Source: UBA4582 sp038106185 | GTDB taxonomy: Bacteria; Pseudomonadota; Gammaproteobacteria; Pseudomonadales; Azotimanducaceae | Reading direction: 5' to 3' | Assembly: GCA_038106185.1 (NCBI GenBank) | Contig: JAYODE010000007.1 | Location: forward strand, 39,806-103,805 | DNA: 64,000 nt | Shown: piece by piece, positions 43,975 through 53,232 of the stretch | Numbering within the stretch: position 1 is the stretch's first letter | Layout of the letters: every line of letters starts with the position of its first letter | Position numbers and translations under genes: made by a program | The notes under the pieces: model-generated | The model's input: the letters and a program-made list of their open reading frames with translations, nothing else | Databases searched by the model: none | What the model was told of the DNA's origin: nothing

Positions 43975-45609
43975 TCAGGCAGACAAAGCAAAGCCTCTGT
44001 AGCCTGCCTGCACAACCCCATCGCAGTGGGCACGATAGTTGCCGACACCGCCCACGTAGGGCATGAAGATACGCGGCTTTCCTGGAATGTTGGCGCCAAG
44101 ATACCAAGAGTTGCAGGAGGGCGCGGTGAGCATGGTGCCATTGGCCACGGTGTTGACATGCTCAACCCATTCGTTCTCAGCTGCCGCTTCAGCTTCAATT
44201 GAACCATACTGATGTTGGCCCAGGTAACTGATGCAATCAGCAATCCAGTCGACGTGCTGCTCGATAGAGACGATCATGTTACTCAAGACCGATGGGCTGC
44301 CAGGCCCAGTGACCGTAAACATATTGGGGAATCCAGCTACCTGTAAGCCAAGGTAGGTTTTGGGCCCAGCCGCCCAGTGCTCACCCAGCGTCTCACCGCC
44401 TCTGCCACGAATATCCATCTTCAGCAGCGCGCCTGTCATGGCGTCAAAGCCGGTCGCATAAACCAGGACATCACATTCAAAATCGCCCTGTTGAGTCTTG
44501 ATACCGTTAGGCATGATGCAATCAATTCCACCTTGGCGCAGGTCGACCAACTGCACATTAGCGCGGTTATAGGTCTCGTAATAGTTAGTGTCTATCACAG
44601 GCCGTTTGCAACCGATCGGGTAGGCCTTGGGCTTAAGGCCCTCAGCGACCTCAGGGTTCCTGACGGTTCGGCTGACCTGTTGCCGATAGAGATCACAGGC
44701 CATCTCGTTGGCGTCAAGGTCAATACCAATATCTGCATAAGTACGGATTGCCGCAAACCCTTGCTCATCAAGCCTGGCCAGGCGTTGCTGCTCCGTCGTT
44801 TCTTTGATCAGGTCTACCGGCTCGACATTGTCTGCGCCGCCAAAACCAAAACCATAGCCGATGATACCCGCCATGGACTGGCGCTGGGTTTCGCGGATTT
44901 CAGCATAATTCGCTCGAGCCTTGTCAATAAAGGCTTTTGTCAGCGGGGCATTATGCGCAGGCATGGTGTAGTTTGGGGTGCGTTGGAACACCGTCAGATG
45001 CTCGGCCTGTTCCGCGATGACTGGAATCGCCTGAATACCTGATGATCCCGTGCCAATAATACCCACACGCTGACCCGTGAAGTCGACCCCTTCATGGGGC
45101 CATTGTCCCGTGTGATAAATGGGGCCTGCGAAACTATCCGCCCCCTCAATCACCGGAGTATTGGGCACTGACAAACAGCCCGTGGCCATAATGCAGAACT
45201 GCGCCTGATAGTGGGTTCCCGCCTCAGTGCTCACTCGCCACTGCCTGGAAGCCTCATCATAATGGGCCGCTGTAACTCGCGTATCAAAGCTGATCGCTTC
45301 TCGGAGGCCAAAGCGATCGGCGACATGACGCGCATACGCCAGTATCTCAGGCTGCGCCGCCATAACTTCAGTCCAGTCCCACTCCTGCTGAAGGGCTTCA
45401 GAAAAACTGTAAGAGTACTCCATACTGGGCACATCACAGCGGGCGCCAGGGTAACGATTCCAATACCAGGTACCCCCCACATCGCTGCCTGCTTCCAGCA
45501 CCTGAACCTGCAGGCCAAGGCCGCGAAGTCTGTGCAACATATACATACCGCTAAAACCGGCGCCAACAATTATGACGTCAAGTTTGGAAAAATCTTTATG
45601 CGTATCCAC
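43975..45609 (-). CDS. Flavin monooxygenase, Baeyer-Villiger type
   Basis: FAD/NADPH monooxygenase of 544 residues related to cyclohexanone monooxygenase. It has the N-terminal FAD motif VIIVGAGFSGMYMLHRL, then GGTWYWNRYPGARCD, the BVMO fingerprint FxGxxxHxxxWP as FAGPIYHTGQWP, and the NADPH motif GIIGTGSSGIQAIP. It converts ketones to esters or lactones. The GTG at 45609 is chosen because AGGAA lies seven bases before it. The frame is open to 45756 but adds unrelated residues. Esters it forms could be hydrolysed by the serine hydrolases in this window; that link is inference. Confidence 0.93.
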   Translation of the reverse strand: MDTHKDFSKLDVIIVGAGFSGMYMLHRLRGLGLQVQVLEAGSDVGGTWYWNRYPGARCDVPSMEYSYSFSEALQQEWDWTEVMAAQPEILAYARHVADRFGLREAISFDTRVTAAHYDEASRQWRVSTEAGTHYQAQFCIMATGCLSVPNTPVIEGADSFAGPIYHTGQWPHEGVDFTGQRVGIIGTGSSGIQAIPVIAEQAEHLTVFQRTPNYTMPAHNAPLTKAFIDKARANYAEIRETQRQSMAGIIGYGFGFGGADNVEPVDLIKETTEQQRLARLDEQGFAAIRTYADIGIDLDANEMACDLYRQQVSRTVRNPEVAEGLKPKAYPIGCKRPVIDTNYYETYNRANVQLVDLRQGGIDCIMPNGIKTQQGDFECDVLVYATGFDAMTGALLKMDIRGRGGETLGEHWAAGPKTYLGLQVAGFPNMFTVTGPGSPSVLSNMIVSIEQHVDWIADCISYLGQHQYGSIEAEAAAENEWVEHVNTVANGTMLTAPSCNSWYLGANIPGKPRIFMPYVGGVGNYRAHCDGVVQAGYRGFALSA

Positions 45610-45959
45610 GGCCACTTTCCTGCGCTGATTAATAGGGTAAGGCACAGTGTGCCAAGAATTTGTGCAGAGCTCAAAAGGCTTTTCTCGCTGCGCGCTACTA
45701 TCATGACATCGACGAGATACTGCAAACCCTGGCGACACCGCAAAGCGATCGCGCACAAGCTATGGCCTGGAAAAATCGCTCACCGAGCTCGACGCGCGTC
45801 TGCCAGAGAATCCAGCAAGGAAGATTGAATTTCACACCCGTTAACCGCGCCCGAAAGCGGCGCTTCTTGCCCATCAAATCATCAACTGGTTGCTTCTGCT
45901 GCGGCCTGCAACAGCGTATATTGCTATCCTGTATCGCTTTATTTGATGGCTGAACCGCT
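45610..45959. other. 350-base region with a possible frameshifted gene remnant
   Basis: No intact gene. On the plus strand one frame reads KAFLAARYYHDIDEILQTLA up to about 45760. A second frame then reads YGLEKSLTELDARLPENP and stops near 45845. Joined by one frame change these give a helical, protein-like 65-residue stretch without a recognised family. It could be a decayed gene, a sequencing error or chance. Confidence 0.2.
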
Positions 45960-46433
45960 ATGCAACCTAAATTTATGCTGCTGCTGATTTCCCTCTGCCC
46001 GCTACTGGTTACCCAGGTAACCTGGGCCGCGAGCCTGGATGAGAATTTCCCGGGCGTTGAGGTCCTGATGTCGCAAGAGGAACAAACCCAAACCGGTGTC
46101 TCCAATCTTTCACCACAACAGATTAGGGCGCTGAATGACTGGTTGATTCGCTACACAGCGGAAGACGCACCGAAGCTGATCGACAAGAATCCAGAGGTTC
46201 AGCGAGTCAGAGATGAAACCATTCGTTCGCGCATTATCGGCAGTTTTAATGGCTGGCGGGGCAAAACGCGAGTCACTCTCGAGAATGGTCAAGTCTGGGA
46301 ACAGCGTTTGTCGAATCCATGGTATATCAGACTCGAGAATCCTGAAGTCGAAATCAGGAAAACTTTTTTCGGCTACTACGAGATGACCTTTATCGCGCAG
46401 GGCAGGACCATGGGCGTCGTGCGCGTAGAGTAA
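45960..46433 (+). CDS. Secreted protein of unknown function
   Basis: A 157-residue protein with a clear signal peptide (MQPKFMLLLISLCPLLV, cleavage probably after TWAAS near residue 23). The mature part has a helical region containing LSPQQIRALNDWLIRYTAED, then a beta-rich part (IIGSFNGWRGKTRVTLENGQVWEQRL) recalling small periplasmic proteins with an SH3-like C-terminal half. The family is not recognised. It is a single gene before the TonB receptor region, with more than 250 bases to the next gap. Confidence 0.75.
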   Translation: MQPKFMLLLISLCPLLVTQVTWAASLDENFPGVEVLMSQEEQTQTGVSNLSPQQIRALNDWLIRYTAEDAPKLIDKNPEVQRVRDETIRSRIIGSFNGWRGKTRVTLENGQVWEQRLSNPWYIRLENPEVEIRKTFFGYYEMTFIAQGRTMGVVRVE

Positions 46434-46520
46434 CCTGGATGCTAAGTTTAACCTACCTCAAAGCTGACAGGTGACACTATTATCGCGGATAAGTTCTGCA
46501 GCAATGGGTACTGAAACCGA

Positions 46521-46534
46521 TTGCAGCGCACCAA
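46521..46534 (+). promoter_or_regulatory. Isolated copy of the phasin operator half-site
   Basis: TTGCAGCGCACCAA here is identical to the downstream arm of the phasin 1 operator. It lies about 90 bases upstream of a possible TonB receptor promoter (GTGACA, 16 bases, TAAACT near 46600-46628). The left arm is missing, so binding is doubtful. It may link the receptor to PHA control or be coincidence. Confidence 0.35.
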
Positions 46535-46633
46535 ATTGGCACTAAATTGTCGAAATTTTAAAAAAATATCGCTCTTTTTTCACATTTTCTCCAGTTTTTA
46601 TGTGACAACTTGATTTATTGGGCTAAACTTCGC

Positions 46634-46843
46634 GGGCGAAAATAGTCTGTCGTCAAAAACGGCTGTTTTCAAAGCGGTTAACAAAGAGNNNNNNNNNNNN
46701 NNNNNNNNNNNNNNNNNNNNNNNNNNNNNNNNNNNNNNNNNNNNNNNNNNNNNNNNNNNNNNNNNNNNNNNNNNNNNNNNNNNNNNNNGGGCGAAAATAG
46801 TCTGTCGTCAAAAACGGCTGTTTTCAAAGCGGTTAACAAAGAG
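46634..46843. other. 100-N scaffold gap flanked by identical 55-base sequences
   Basis: N run at 46689-46788. The 55 bases at 46634-46688 are identical to those at 46789-46843. Both copies belong to the leader of the TonB receptor gene. The most economical reading is one copy and no missing DNA. Confidence 0.88.
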
Positions 46844-46885
46844 CTTTATTTGTAAAGCTTCATTTTATTCTTGGGGGTTTAGTAG

Positions 46886-49777
46886 ATGTTGAGAAAAACT
46901 CGATTAGCGAGTGTGATCAATTCGACGACGATCGCAAGTACCTTGGCTGCCACTGCTGTAGCCGTACCGGTATTTTCGATTGCCGAAGAAGAGGCACTCG
47001 AAGAAGTAGTAGTCACTGGTTCACGCATCAAGCGTGCCGACCTGGAAAGCGCCAGCCCTGTCACAGTCATTACCCGTGAAGAATTGATCATTTCCGGTAA
47101 CACTGATGTGGGTGCGTTTCTGCAGAGCATGCCCTCTGCGTCAGGATCGCCGATCGGAACAACCACCAATAATGGTGGTGACGGTTCTGTTCGCGTTGAC
47201 CTGCGCGGCATGGGTTCATCACGCACACTGAGTTTGGTCAACGGTCACCGTACAGTTGACGGTGGTGATTACCAAACAATACCCACCAATATGATCGAGC
47301 GCGTTGAAATCCTTAAGGATGGCGCATCGGCTGTCTATGGTGCTGACGCGGTTGCTGGCGTGGTAAACATCATTACCCGTTCAAGCTTTGACGGTATCGA
47401 GGTTTCCGCTCAGTCATCTACTTGGGCAGATACAGAGAATGGTAATCAAGACTCTGTCAATCTGATCATAGGTAAGCAAGTTGATGAAGGTCATTTCGTG
47501 TTTGGCGCAGAATACGTCAAGCAGGAAGCCATTTACCAGCGCGACACGCCCTGGGATTTCATGCAAGACAGCTACTACATTTATCCGGAAGGCTGCGAAA
47601 ATCAGGTTGCGGCACCCTACGATGGCACCGCCACTGGAGGTTGTTTTCCCATCGGCTCTTCACGTATTCCAGAGAGTCGCCTGACCTTCCTCACCCAGGG
47701 TACTTTCCTGGTGGGTACGCCAGCTAGCCAGCCTTATGAAGTCGGCACTATGATTAAGCATGACGGCCGCACCTACAACTATGCGCCGGTCAACTTCATG
47801 CAGACTCCGTATGAGCGTACTAACCTGTTCGCTGAAGGTGCCTTTGACCTCACAGACAATGTGCAGTTCAATGCGACATTCCGCGCGAGCAATCGTACCT
47901 CTAAGCAGGAACTCGCACCTCTGCCATTTACTGGCGGTGACCCCATGTATGAAGGTACCTTCAATGGCACGGCTTATACTGGTGTATCTGACCAAAACTA
48001 TTATTTGCGTCGGGCTGTCGATGCCTACAACGCTGCTATTGCGGCTGCTATCACTGCAGGCACCACAGCTGCTCTGGTGTACCAGCCACTCAACAATCCA
48101 CGTCGCCGTATGATTGAAACGACTCGTTACTTCACGCAGGACGTCCTTCAGTACGAAGGTCTGATTGAGCTCACCGGTGAGTTCCAGGATTTGAACTGGA
48201 ATGTCTACGTTAACAAAGGCTACAACAGCACGACCGCTAAAGACTACGGTCAGTTCTCTGGTCGTCGCCTGTACAATGCCCTTGGGCCATCAGCAGACCT
48301 GGATGGTAACGGTCAGCCAGAGTGCTACACCGATGTCGCAGACCCAGCTACCCTCATTAAAGGATGCGTACCGCTTAACCTCTTTGGCGGTGGTTCTGTT
48401 GAACGTGCGACCGGTATAATCACCGCGTCTACTCTGACTCAGGATATGATCGACTACGTCTCCCTGGACACGGTTGATACCTACACGGCTGAACAAACGA
48501 CCGCTGGCTTTAGTTTTTCTGGCGAGTCATTTGAACTACCCGGTGGCAAATTGGGATGGGCTGTGGGCTATGATTACTGGCTGCAGGAATTTGATTACAC
48601 CCCTGACTCCGCCAAAACTATCGGTGCGGTTACTGGTAACGTTGGCGCGGGCACTGTTGGCTCCTTGAAGAACGACAGCGTCTTTGCCGAAGTACTGGCC
48701 CCTGTTTTTGACAACGGCGTTCAATCGGTCGTGTTGAAGGCTGGCTGGCGCTACGATGACTGGGATGCGTTTGAAGGTGACACCACCTGGCAACTGGGTG
48801 CTGAGTTCCAGGTCATTGAAGACCTGAAACTGCGCGCAACAGCAGGCACCATCTTCCGTGTACCCGGCATCTTTGATCTCTTCGGTGGTCTGGTTGACTC
48901 CTTTCCACAGTACAGCGATCCCTGTGTGATTACAGGTACCGAAGTTCTGCCAGCGGGTTGTGCGCAGGTTGGCGTTCAGCTTGACAGCCAGGTTAACGCG
49001 CAAGTTGGCGGTAACCCTAACCTGACACCTGAGACCGGTGATACGCTGACCGCAGGGCTCGTCTGGACACCCACCTTTGGTGACCATGGCGTAACTGTAA
49101 CCGTTGACTACTGGTCTATTGAACTGGAAGACGGCATCAGCTCTTTAGGCGTGCAGACGACACTGAACAACTGCTACATTGAGCAAAGCGCCGGTGCTTG
49201 CGCCTTGATTACTCGAGCCGCTGACTATTCAGTATTGAGTGTACGTGATACTCAACTGAACGTCTCCGAACTGACCGCCAAGGGCGTTGATTCAGAAGCG
49301 CGTTGGAACTACGACTCAAGTATTGGTCAATTGGAAGCATCAGTCCTGTGGGCACACATGCTTGAGCGCACCAACACTGCGTTTGCTGGCGAACCCGAGA
49401 GTGATTACGCTGGTAGATACGTTGGCTCAGCCTTTGCTGAAGACAAGGTCAGCTACAGCCTCAGCTGGGGTTGGAACGACCTGAGCGTGACTTATCGAGG
49501 CGAGTACATCAGCGCTCTGGATGCAGACACCTTCTGTAACTGTGGTGCTGGTAACCGTCCTGATGGCAGCTATGTTCAAGAAGTCGACTCACAGCTGTAT
49601 CATGACATTACTGCTACCTACGCTGCGCCGTACAACATACGAGTCTCAGCTGGCGTCACTAACGTGACCAACGAAGCGCCTCCGTACCTGGATGTTGGCT
49701 TCAATGCGAACACTGACCCAGCGACCTATCGAGAGTTTGGTCGTGGCTATTATGTTCGTCTGGCTTGGGCACAATAA
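46886..49777 (+). CDS. TonB-dependent outer-membrane receptor
   Basis: A 963-residue outer-membrane receptor. Signal peptide about 1-32, then a TonB-box-like acidic stretch EEEALEEVVVTGSRIKR. The plug domain spans about 45-165 (SPVTVITREELI, SVRVDLRGMGSSRTLSLVNGHR, IERVEILKDGASAVYGADAVAGVVNII). A long beta-barrel ends in REFGRGYYVRLAWAQ. It belongs to the large proteobacterial receptors that often take up carbohydrates, peptides or lipophilic compounds. No ligand can be named. Translation starts at the ATG after GGGGG. A terminator follows. No TonB, ExbB or FecIR genes adjoin directly. Confidence 0.94.
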   Translation: MLRKTRLASVINSTTIASTLAATAVAVPVFSIAEEEALEEVVVTGSRIKRADLESASPVTVITREELIISGNTDVGAFLQSMPSASGSPIGTTTNNGGDGSVRVDLRGMGSSRTLSLVNGHRTVDGGDYQTIPTNMIERVEILKDGASAVYGADAVAGVVNIITRSSFDGIEVSAQSSTWADTENGNQDSVNLIIGKQVDEGHFVFGAEYVKQEAIYQRDTPWDFMQDSYYIYPEGCENQVAAPYDGTATGGCFPIGSSRIPESRLTFLTQGTFLVGTPASQPYEVGTMIKHDGRTYNYAPVNFMQTPYERTNLFAEGAFDLTDNVQFNATFRASNRTSKQELAPLPFTGGDPMYEGTFNGTAYTGVSDQNYYLRRAVDAYNAAIAAAITAGTTAALVYQPLNNPRRRMIETTRYFTQDVLQYEGLIELTGEFQDLNWNVYVNKGYNSTTAKDYGQFSGRRLYNALGPSADLDGNGQPECYTDVADPATLIKGCVPLNLFGGGSVERATGIITASTLTQDMIDYVSLDTVDTYTAEQTTAGFSFSGESFELPGGKLGWAVGYDYWLQEFDYTPDSAKTIGAVTGNVGAGTVGSLKNDSVFAEVLAPVFDNGVQSVVLKAGWRYDDWDAFEGDTTWQLGAEFQVIEDLKLRATAGTIFRVPGIFDLFGGLVDSFPQYSDPCVITGTEVLPAGCAQVGVQLDSQVNAQVGGNPNLTPETGDTLTAGLVWTPTFGDHGVTVTVDYWSIELEDGISSLGVQTTLNNCYIEQSAGACALITRAADYSVLSVRDTQLNVSELTAKGVDSEARWNYDSSIGQLEASVLWAHMLERTNTAFAGEPESDYAGRYVGSAFAEDKVSYSLSWGWNDLSVTYRGEYISALDADTFCNCGAGNRPDGSYVQEVDSQLYHDITATYAAPYNIRVSAGVTNVTNEAPPYLDVGFNANTDPATYREFGRGYYVRLAWAQ

Positions 49778-49798
49778 TTGGCATCACTGTCCAATTGA

Positions 49799-49832
49799 GA
49801 AAAAGGCCGCTGACGCGGCCTTTTTTTTGTCT
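49799..49832 (+). terminator. Intrinsic terminator after the TonB receptor
   Basis: Stem AAAAGGCCGC / GCGGCCTTTT (49801-49810 and 49815-49824) with a TGAC loop and a T-run. It begins 20 bases after the receptor stop codon. Confidence 0.9.
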
Positions 49833-50076
49833 GCGGTTTTGTCAGGCAGCAAGATCAACAGCAGGTCCCTGGCATGGCGCGCGGCGACATAGCTCAGCGA
49901 GCCTGTTTTTTATTNNNNNNNNNNNNNNNNNNNNNNNNNNNNNNNNNNNNNNNNNNNNNNNNNNNNNNNNNNNNNNNNNNNNNNNNNNNNNNNNNNNNNN
50001 NNNNNNNNNNNNNNTCAGTACTTATTGACAGATCAGCGGTTTTTTCACAGATCAGTCCAGGGGATAACTCATGGCG
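49833..50076. other. Intergenic stretch with a 100-N gap
   Basis: N run at 49915-50014. No shared flanking sequence is visible here, unlike the other intergenic gaps, so real sequence may be missing. Nothing recognisable lies on either side up to the methyltransferase stop at 50077. Confidence 0.7.
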
Positions 50077-51507
50077 TCATCGAGACCAAAGCTGGTCATC
50101 TTCAGATAACGCATAGAGCGACTGCGCTGCTGCGATCAAAGGACCCTTGTAGGCACTCTCCACCTGCTCAGCCTCCAACTGCCATTTATAAGCGAAGTAT
50201 CGGGCCGCGGCTCGAGGTGTGGTCGCGGCTGCGGCGGTAATATAGTCAACAGGCCCTAGCTGGCCGCCGATAAACCAGCCGGCATCCTCCGCGCTTTGCG
50301 GCTTTCTCAACCGCCCTATCAGGCATTCAAATGGCAGTACCCAGACGACGGACGCTTCAAAAAACCGCTCTGTCACTTTACCTGTGGCAGTGAGCTCATC
50401 GATGATCGCGTCTTTGGTGCTGCCGATCCAGCTCTGAATTTGTGTGCGACTGGGGCCAAACTCGGTCGAATCTGATGCAGTCGAAGATGGCTTAATGGGT
50501 GCATCAGCGACTTTTTGCCGCTGTGGCGTGATCTGACCATTTCTGGCTACTAGCAGCCAAGCCAGTGGTCTATTGTCTGCTTCCGTCAGCAGCGATTCGG
50601 CCCGTAGAAGCTCAAACCCAAGCTGTCTAAACTGCTGACACAGCGCTTCGAAGCGAACCTGGCTAATGGCTGAATCGCACATAGAAACCAGGCGCTGCTC
50701 GTAGGACCTTATCTCATGACTCATTCGCGCCAACCAATGAGAGACTTCCGGCGGGTCATATCGAAGAAGATTCTCGTGTATTTGCGCCACTCGATCATAT
50801 AGATACATGACCATGCCATCCGCCGCTTGCTGGCCATACTGCAGCATGATCTGCTCCATTGCGCCAACGGCCGGATTCAATTCCTTAGCCGCCGTCTCAT
50901 AGGGCTGGCGATCGCCACCTTGAGCCGCAGCAAAGCCCAGACTCAGCATCTTGCTCGCTGCCTCAATAAAGTCTGAGCGCTGAAGCAAACGAAGTGCCTC
51001 AAGTTTCTGCACTGACTCCTCGAAAACGACGCCCTGGTCATGGTGCATAACCAGTACCAGCTCACCATCGGTTGCGACTAACCGCGCTGCTTCTGCAAAC
51101 GCATCGGGCCCCGCATACTCAATGCCGAACTGACTGGTCACCAGATCATAGGCGCTTGAAGCAAGAGAAGTTGCTCGACCCTCGGCAACGGTACCCGTGA
51201 CGTAGGGAAATCGCTCGCGGATCATCGCGATAGCAGCGGCGGAGATATCAACACAACTAAAATCTGCGCCTTCCTTGCCAAAAACTGAAAGCGCGCTGGA
51301 CAGCAAGGCGCCATCACCGGTCGCTATATCGAGCAAGGCCGGCCTGTTAAACCGCTGTTGTGCGCCGCTGAAAAACCGATACCAAAAGGCTTCAAGCTCA
51401 AGGAATCGCGCGCCCCCTTCAGTCGGCTTACTGACACCGGCGATGCCCTGCCAGTAAGCGTCCCAGCTCTTCCCTGCGAGGGCCTGAGGTGCGTCGGAAT
51501 TTGCCAT
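50077..51507 (-). CDS. SAM-dependent methyltransferase with an extra C-terminal domain
   Basis: A 476-residue protein. Residues about 50-170 are a class I methyltransferase domain (LLDIATGDGALLSSAL as motif I, FSCVDISAAAIAMIRERFP, VTSQFGIEYAG). The middle is helical. The last 110 residues (FFEASVVWVLPFECLIGRL, GPVDYITAAAATTPRAAARYFAYKWQLEAEQV) are a separate domain, possibly DUF4826. The ATG at 51507 was chosen because homologous sequence begins at SWDAYW; the open frame extends to 51669 and would overlap the sulfotransferase start. It is divergent from two sulfotransferase genes. The substrate is unknown. Confidence 0.75.
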   Translation of the reverse strand: MANSDAPQALAGKSWDAYWQGIAGVSKPTEGGARFLELEAFWYRFFSGAQQRFNRPALLDIATGDGALLSSALSVFGKEGADFSCVDISAAAIAMIRERFPYVTGTVAEGRATSLASSAYDLVTSQFGIEYAGPDAFAEAARLVATDGELVLVMHHDQGVVFEESVQKLEALRLLQRSDFIEAASKMLSLGFAAAQGGDRQPYETAAKELNPAVGAMEQIMLQYGQQAADGMVMYLYDRVAQIHENLLRYDPPEVSHWLARMSHEIRSYEQRLVSMCDSAISQVRFEALCQQFRQLGFELLRAESLLTEADNRPLAWLLVARNGQITPQRQKVADAPIKPSSTASDSTEFGPSRTQIQSWIGSTKDAIIDELTATGKVTERFFEASVVWVLPFECLIGRLRKPQSAEDAGWFIGGQLGPVDYITAAAATTPRAAARYFAYKWQLEAEQVESAYKGPLIAAAQSLYALSEDDQLWSR

Positions 51508-51615
51508 AGGGCGTGGGTCACTAAGGTCGGAACGAAGCCTTGAGTATAGCAGCGCCACTTCTATAACAGTAGTTTGATCTGCTACACTCCCACCCTCCCA
51601 AGACCGCCCGCGACA

Positions 51616-53196
51616 ATGACTGACATCGACCCTATAAGCCGTGCAGCGCGACATGCGGCGCACCATCAAGACTGGGCTAAGGTGGCGCAGTTAGCTACGG
51701 AAATCCTCCGCCTGGCACCCAACGATCCCGAAGGTCACTTTCTTTTCGGCCTGGTACACAAAGCGTCACGGCAACCCAAGAAGGCGATAGAGGCTTTTGA
51801 ATACGCGTTGGCGTTGGATGACCATCGATATGATGCGGCTGTTGAGCTGGCAAACCAGTATTGTATCGCGCGCCGTAATGGCGAAGCCGCTGCGTTACTG
51901 GCGAACTACACAGACAAGCTGAACAATAGCCCTCGCTATCTGGATATGGCTGGCAGTATCTACAATGATATCGGCCTGGTGCACAAGTCCTGGCCCTTGT
52001 ACAAGAAAGCCAATGAGCTGCAGCCAGGTATAGATCTGTTTCAGGCTAACCTGGCGGCGGCGAGCGTCTACCTTGGCAAGATCGACGAGGCGCGAAACAT
52101 ATTCATCTCGCTGCTGGCGCGAATGCCAAGCCATCGACGCAACCATTACCAGCTATCGCGGCTGGCCAAGGCGAGGGACGACTCCCATATCAAACAGATG
52201 CAGGCGGTACTGAAAACCTCTACTGAGACGCCGGACAAAAACATCTTTATGTACTACGCGATCGGCAAAGAGCTGGAAGACCTGGGTCGCTTTGATGAAG
52301 CCTTTGACTACTTTAAAAAAGGTGGCGATACCGTCAACAGCATTGCTCGGTACGAAGTGAAGAACGATATCCAGTTGATTGATACCATCATTGAGACCTG
52401 TAGCGAGCAATGGCTATCGACGAACAAGAATATAAAGCCCGACGACCGGCACGCCAGAACACCCATTTTTATTGTGGGTCTACCTCGCACCGGAACTACG
52501 TTGACGGAACGCATCATCTCCAGCCACTCTCAAGTTGAAAGCCTGGGAGAGACCCTGTTCCTGCAGATGGTGCTGCGTCGAGAAAGTGGGGTGGAAAGCG
52601 TTGAGAACATGAACCCAACTATGCTTCGCGCGCTTGCTGGCCGCGATATGGGCGCGGTCGCCAAGGGTTATATGGATTCGGTCGCCTATCGATTTGGCGA
52701 TACCCCCATGTTCATTGACAAATTACCCTTCAATTTCCAATACCTGGGATTTATCGCCAAAGCCTGGCCTGAGGCACGTATCGTCTATTTACACCGTAAC
52801 CCCATGGATGCCTGTTTCTCCATGTATAAGCAGGTTTTTACCTGGGCCTATAAATACTCTTATTCGCTTGAAAACCTGGGGCACTACTACGTCGCTTACG
52901 AGCGGCTGCGACAACACTGGCACAGGGTGCTAAAGGATCGCCTGATCGAAGTCGATTATGAGACCCTGGTGGGTGACCAAGAGCAGCAGACGCGCTTGTT
53001 GCTCGAGCGCCTCGGACTACCCTTTGAACAACAGTGCATTGACTTCGACCAGAATACAGCGCCCAGTGCTACCGCCAGCTCGGTGCAGGTCAGAGAGAAA
53101 ATCTATCAGGGGTCAGTCAAAAACTGGCGCCACTATGAGGCGCAGCTAGCGCCGCTGAAAGACCATCTTGAGCAAGCCGGCATTAGCGTTGTTTAG
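51616..53196 (+). CDS. TPR-containing sulfotransferase (first of a tandem pair)
   Basis: A 526-residue protein. Residues about 5-230 are tetratricopeptide repeats (PEGHFLFGLVHKASRQPKKA, YDAAVELANQYCIARRNGEAA). Residues 270-510 form a PAPS-dependent sulfotransferase domain: the 5'-phosphosulfate loop is FIVGLPRTGTTLTERIISSH and the 3'-phosphate site is VYLHRNPMDACFSMYKQ. It would transfer sulfate to a protein or glycan held by the TPR part. The ATG at 51616 is used; a frame 14 codons longer overlaps the divergent promoter region. It is followed after 36 bases by a paralogue. Confidence 0.9.
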   Translation: MTDIDPISRAARHAAHHQDWAKVAQLATEILRLAPNDPEGHFLFGLVHKASRQPKKAIEAFEYALALDDHRYDAAVELANQYCIARRNGEAAALLANYTDKLNNSPRYLDMAGSIYNDIGLVHKSWPLYKKANELQPGIDLFQANLAAASVYLGKIDEARNIFISLLARMPSHRRNHYQLSRLAKARDDSHIKQMQAVLKTSTETPDKNIFMYYAIGKELEDLGRFDEAFDYFKKGGDTVNSIARYEVKNDIQLIDTIIETCSEQWLSTNKNIKPDDRHARTPIFIVGLPRTGTTLTERIISSHSQVESLGETLFLQMVLRRESGVESVENMNPTMLRALAGRDMGAVAKGYMDSVAYRFGDTPMFIDKLPFNFQYLGFIAKAWPEARIVYLHRNPMDACFSMYKQVFTWAYKYSYSLENLGHYYVAYERLRQHWHRVLKDRLIEVDYETLVGDQEQQTRLLLERLGLPFEQQCIDFDQNTAPSATASSVQVREKIYQGSVKNWRHYEAQLAPLKDHLEQAGISVV

Positions 53197-53232
53197 CGCC
53201 GCACGCTCTCTGACTCGGCACGCGAGGCTACG

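Noticed and set aside
46634..46843. 55-bp direct repeat as a mobile-element target duplication
   Set aside because: Only N lies between the copies, and the same 55-base length recurs at another gap, which fits assembly overlap instead.
49880..49914. A TAGCTCAGC string resembling the D-arm of a tRNA just before the N gap
   Set aside because: No acceptor stem or anticodon arm can be built from the visible bases, and the sequence after the gap does not complete a tRNA.
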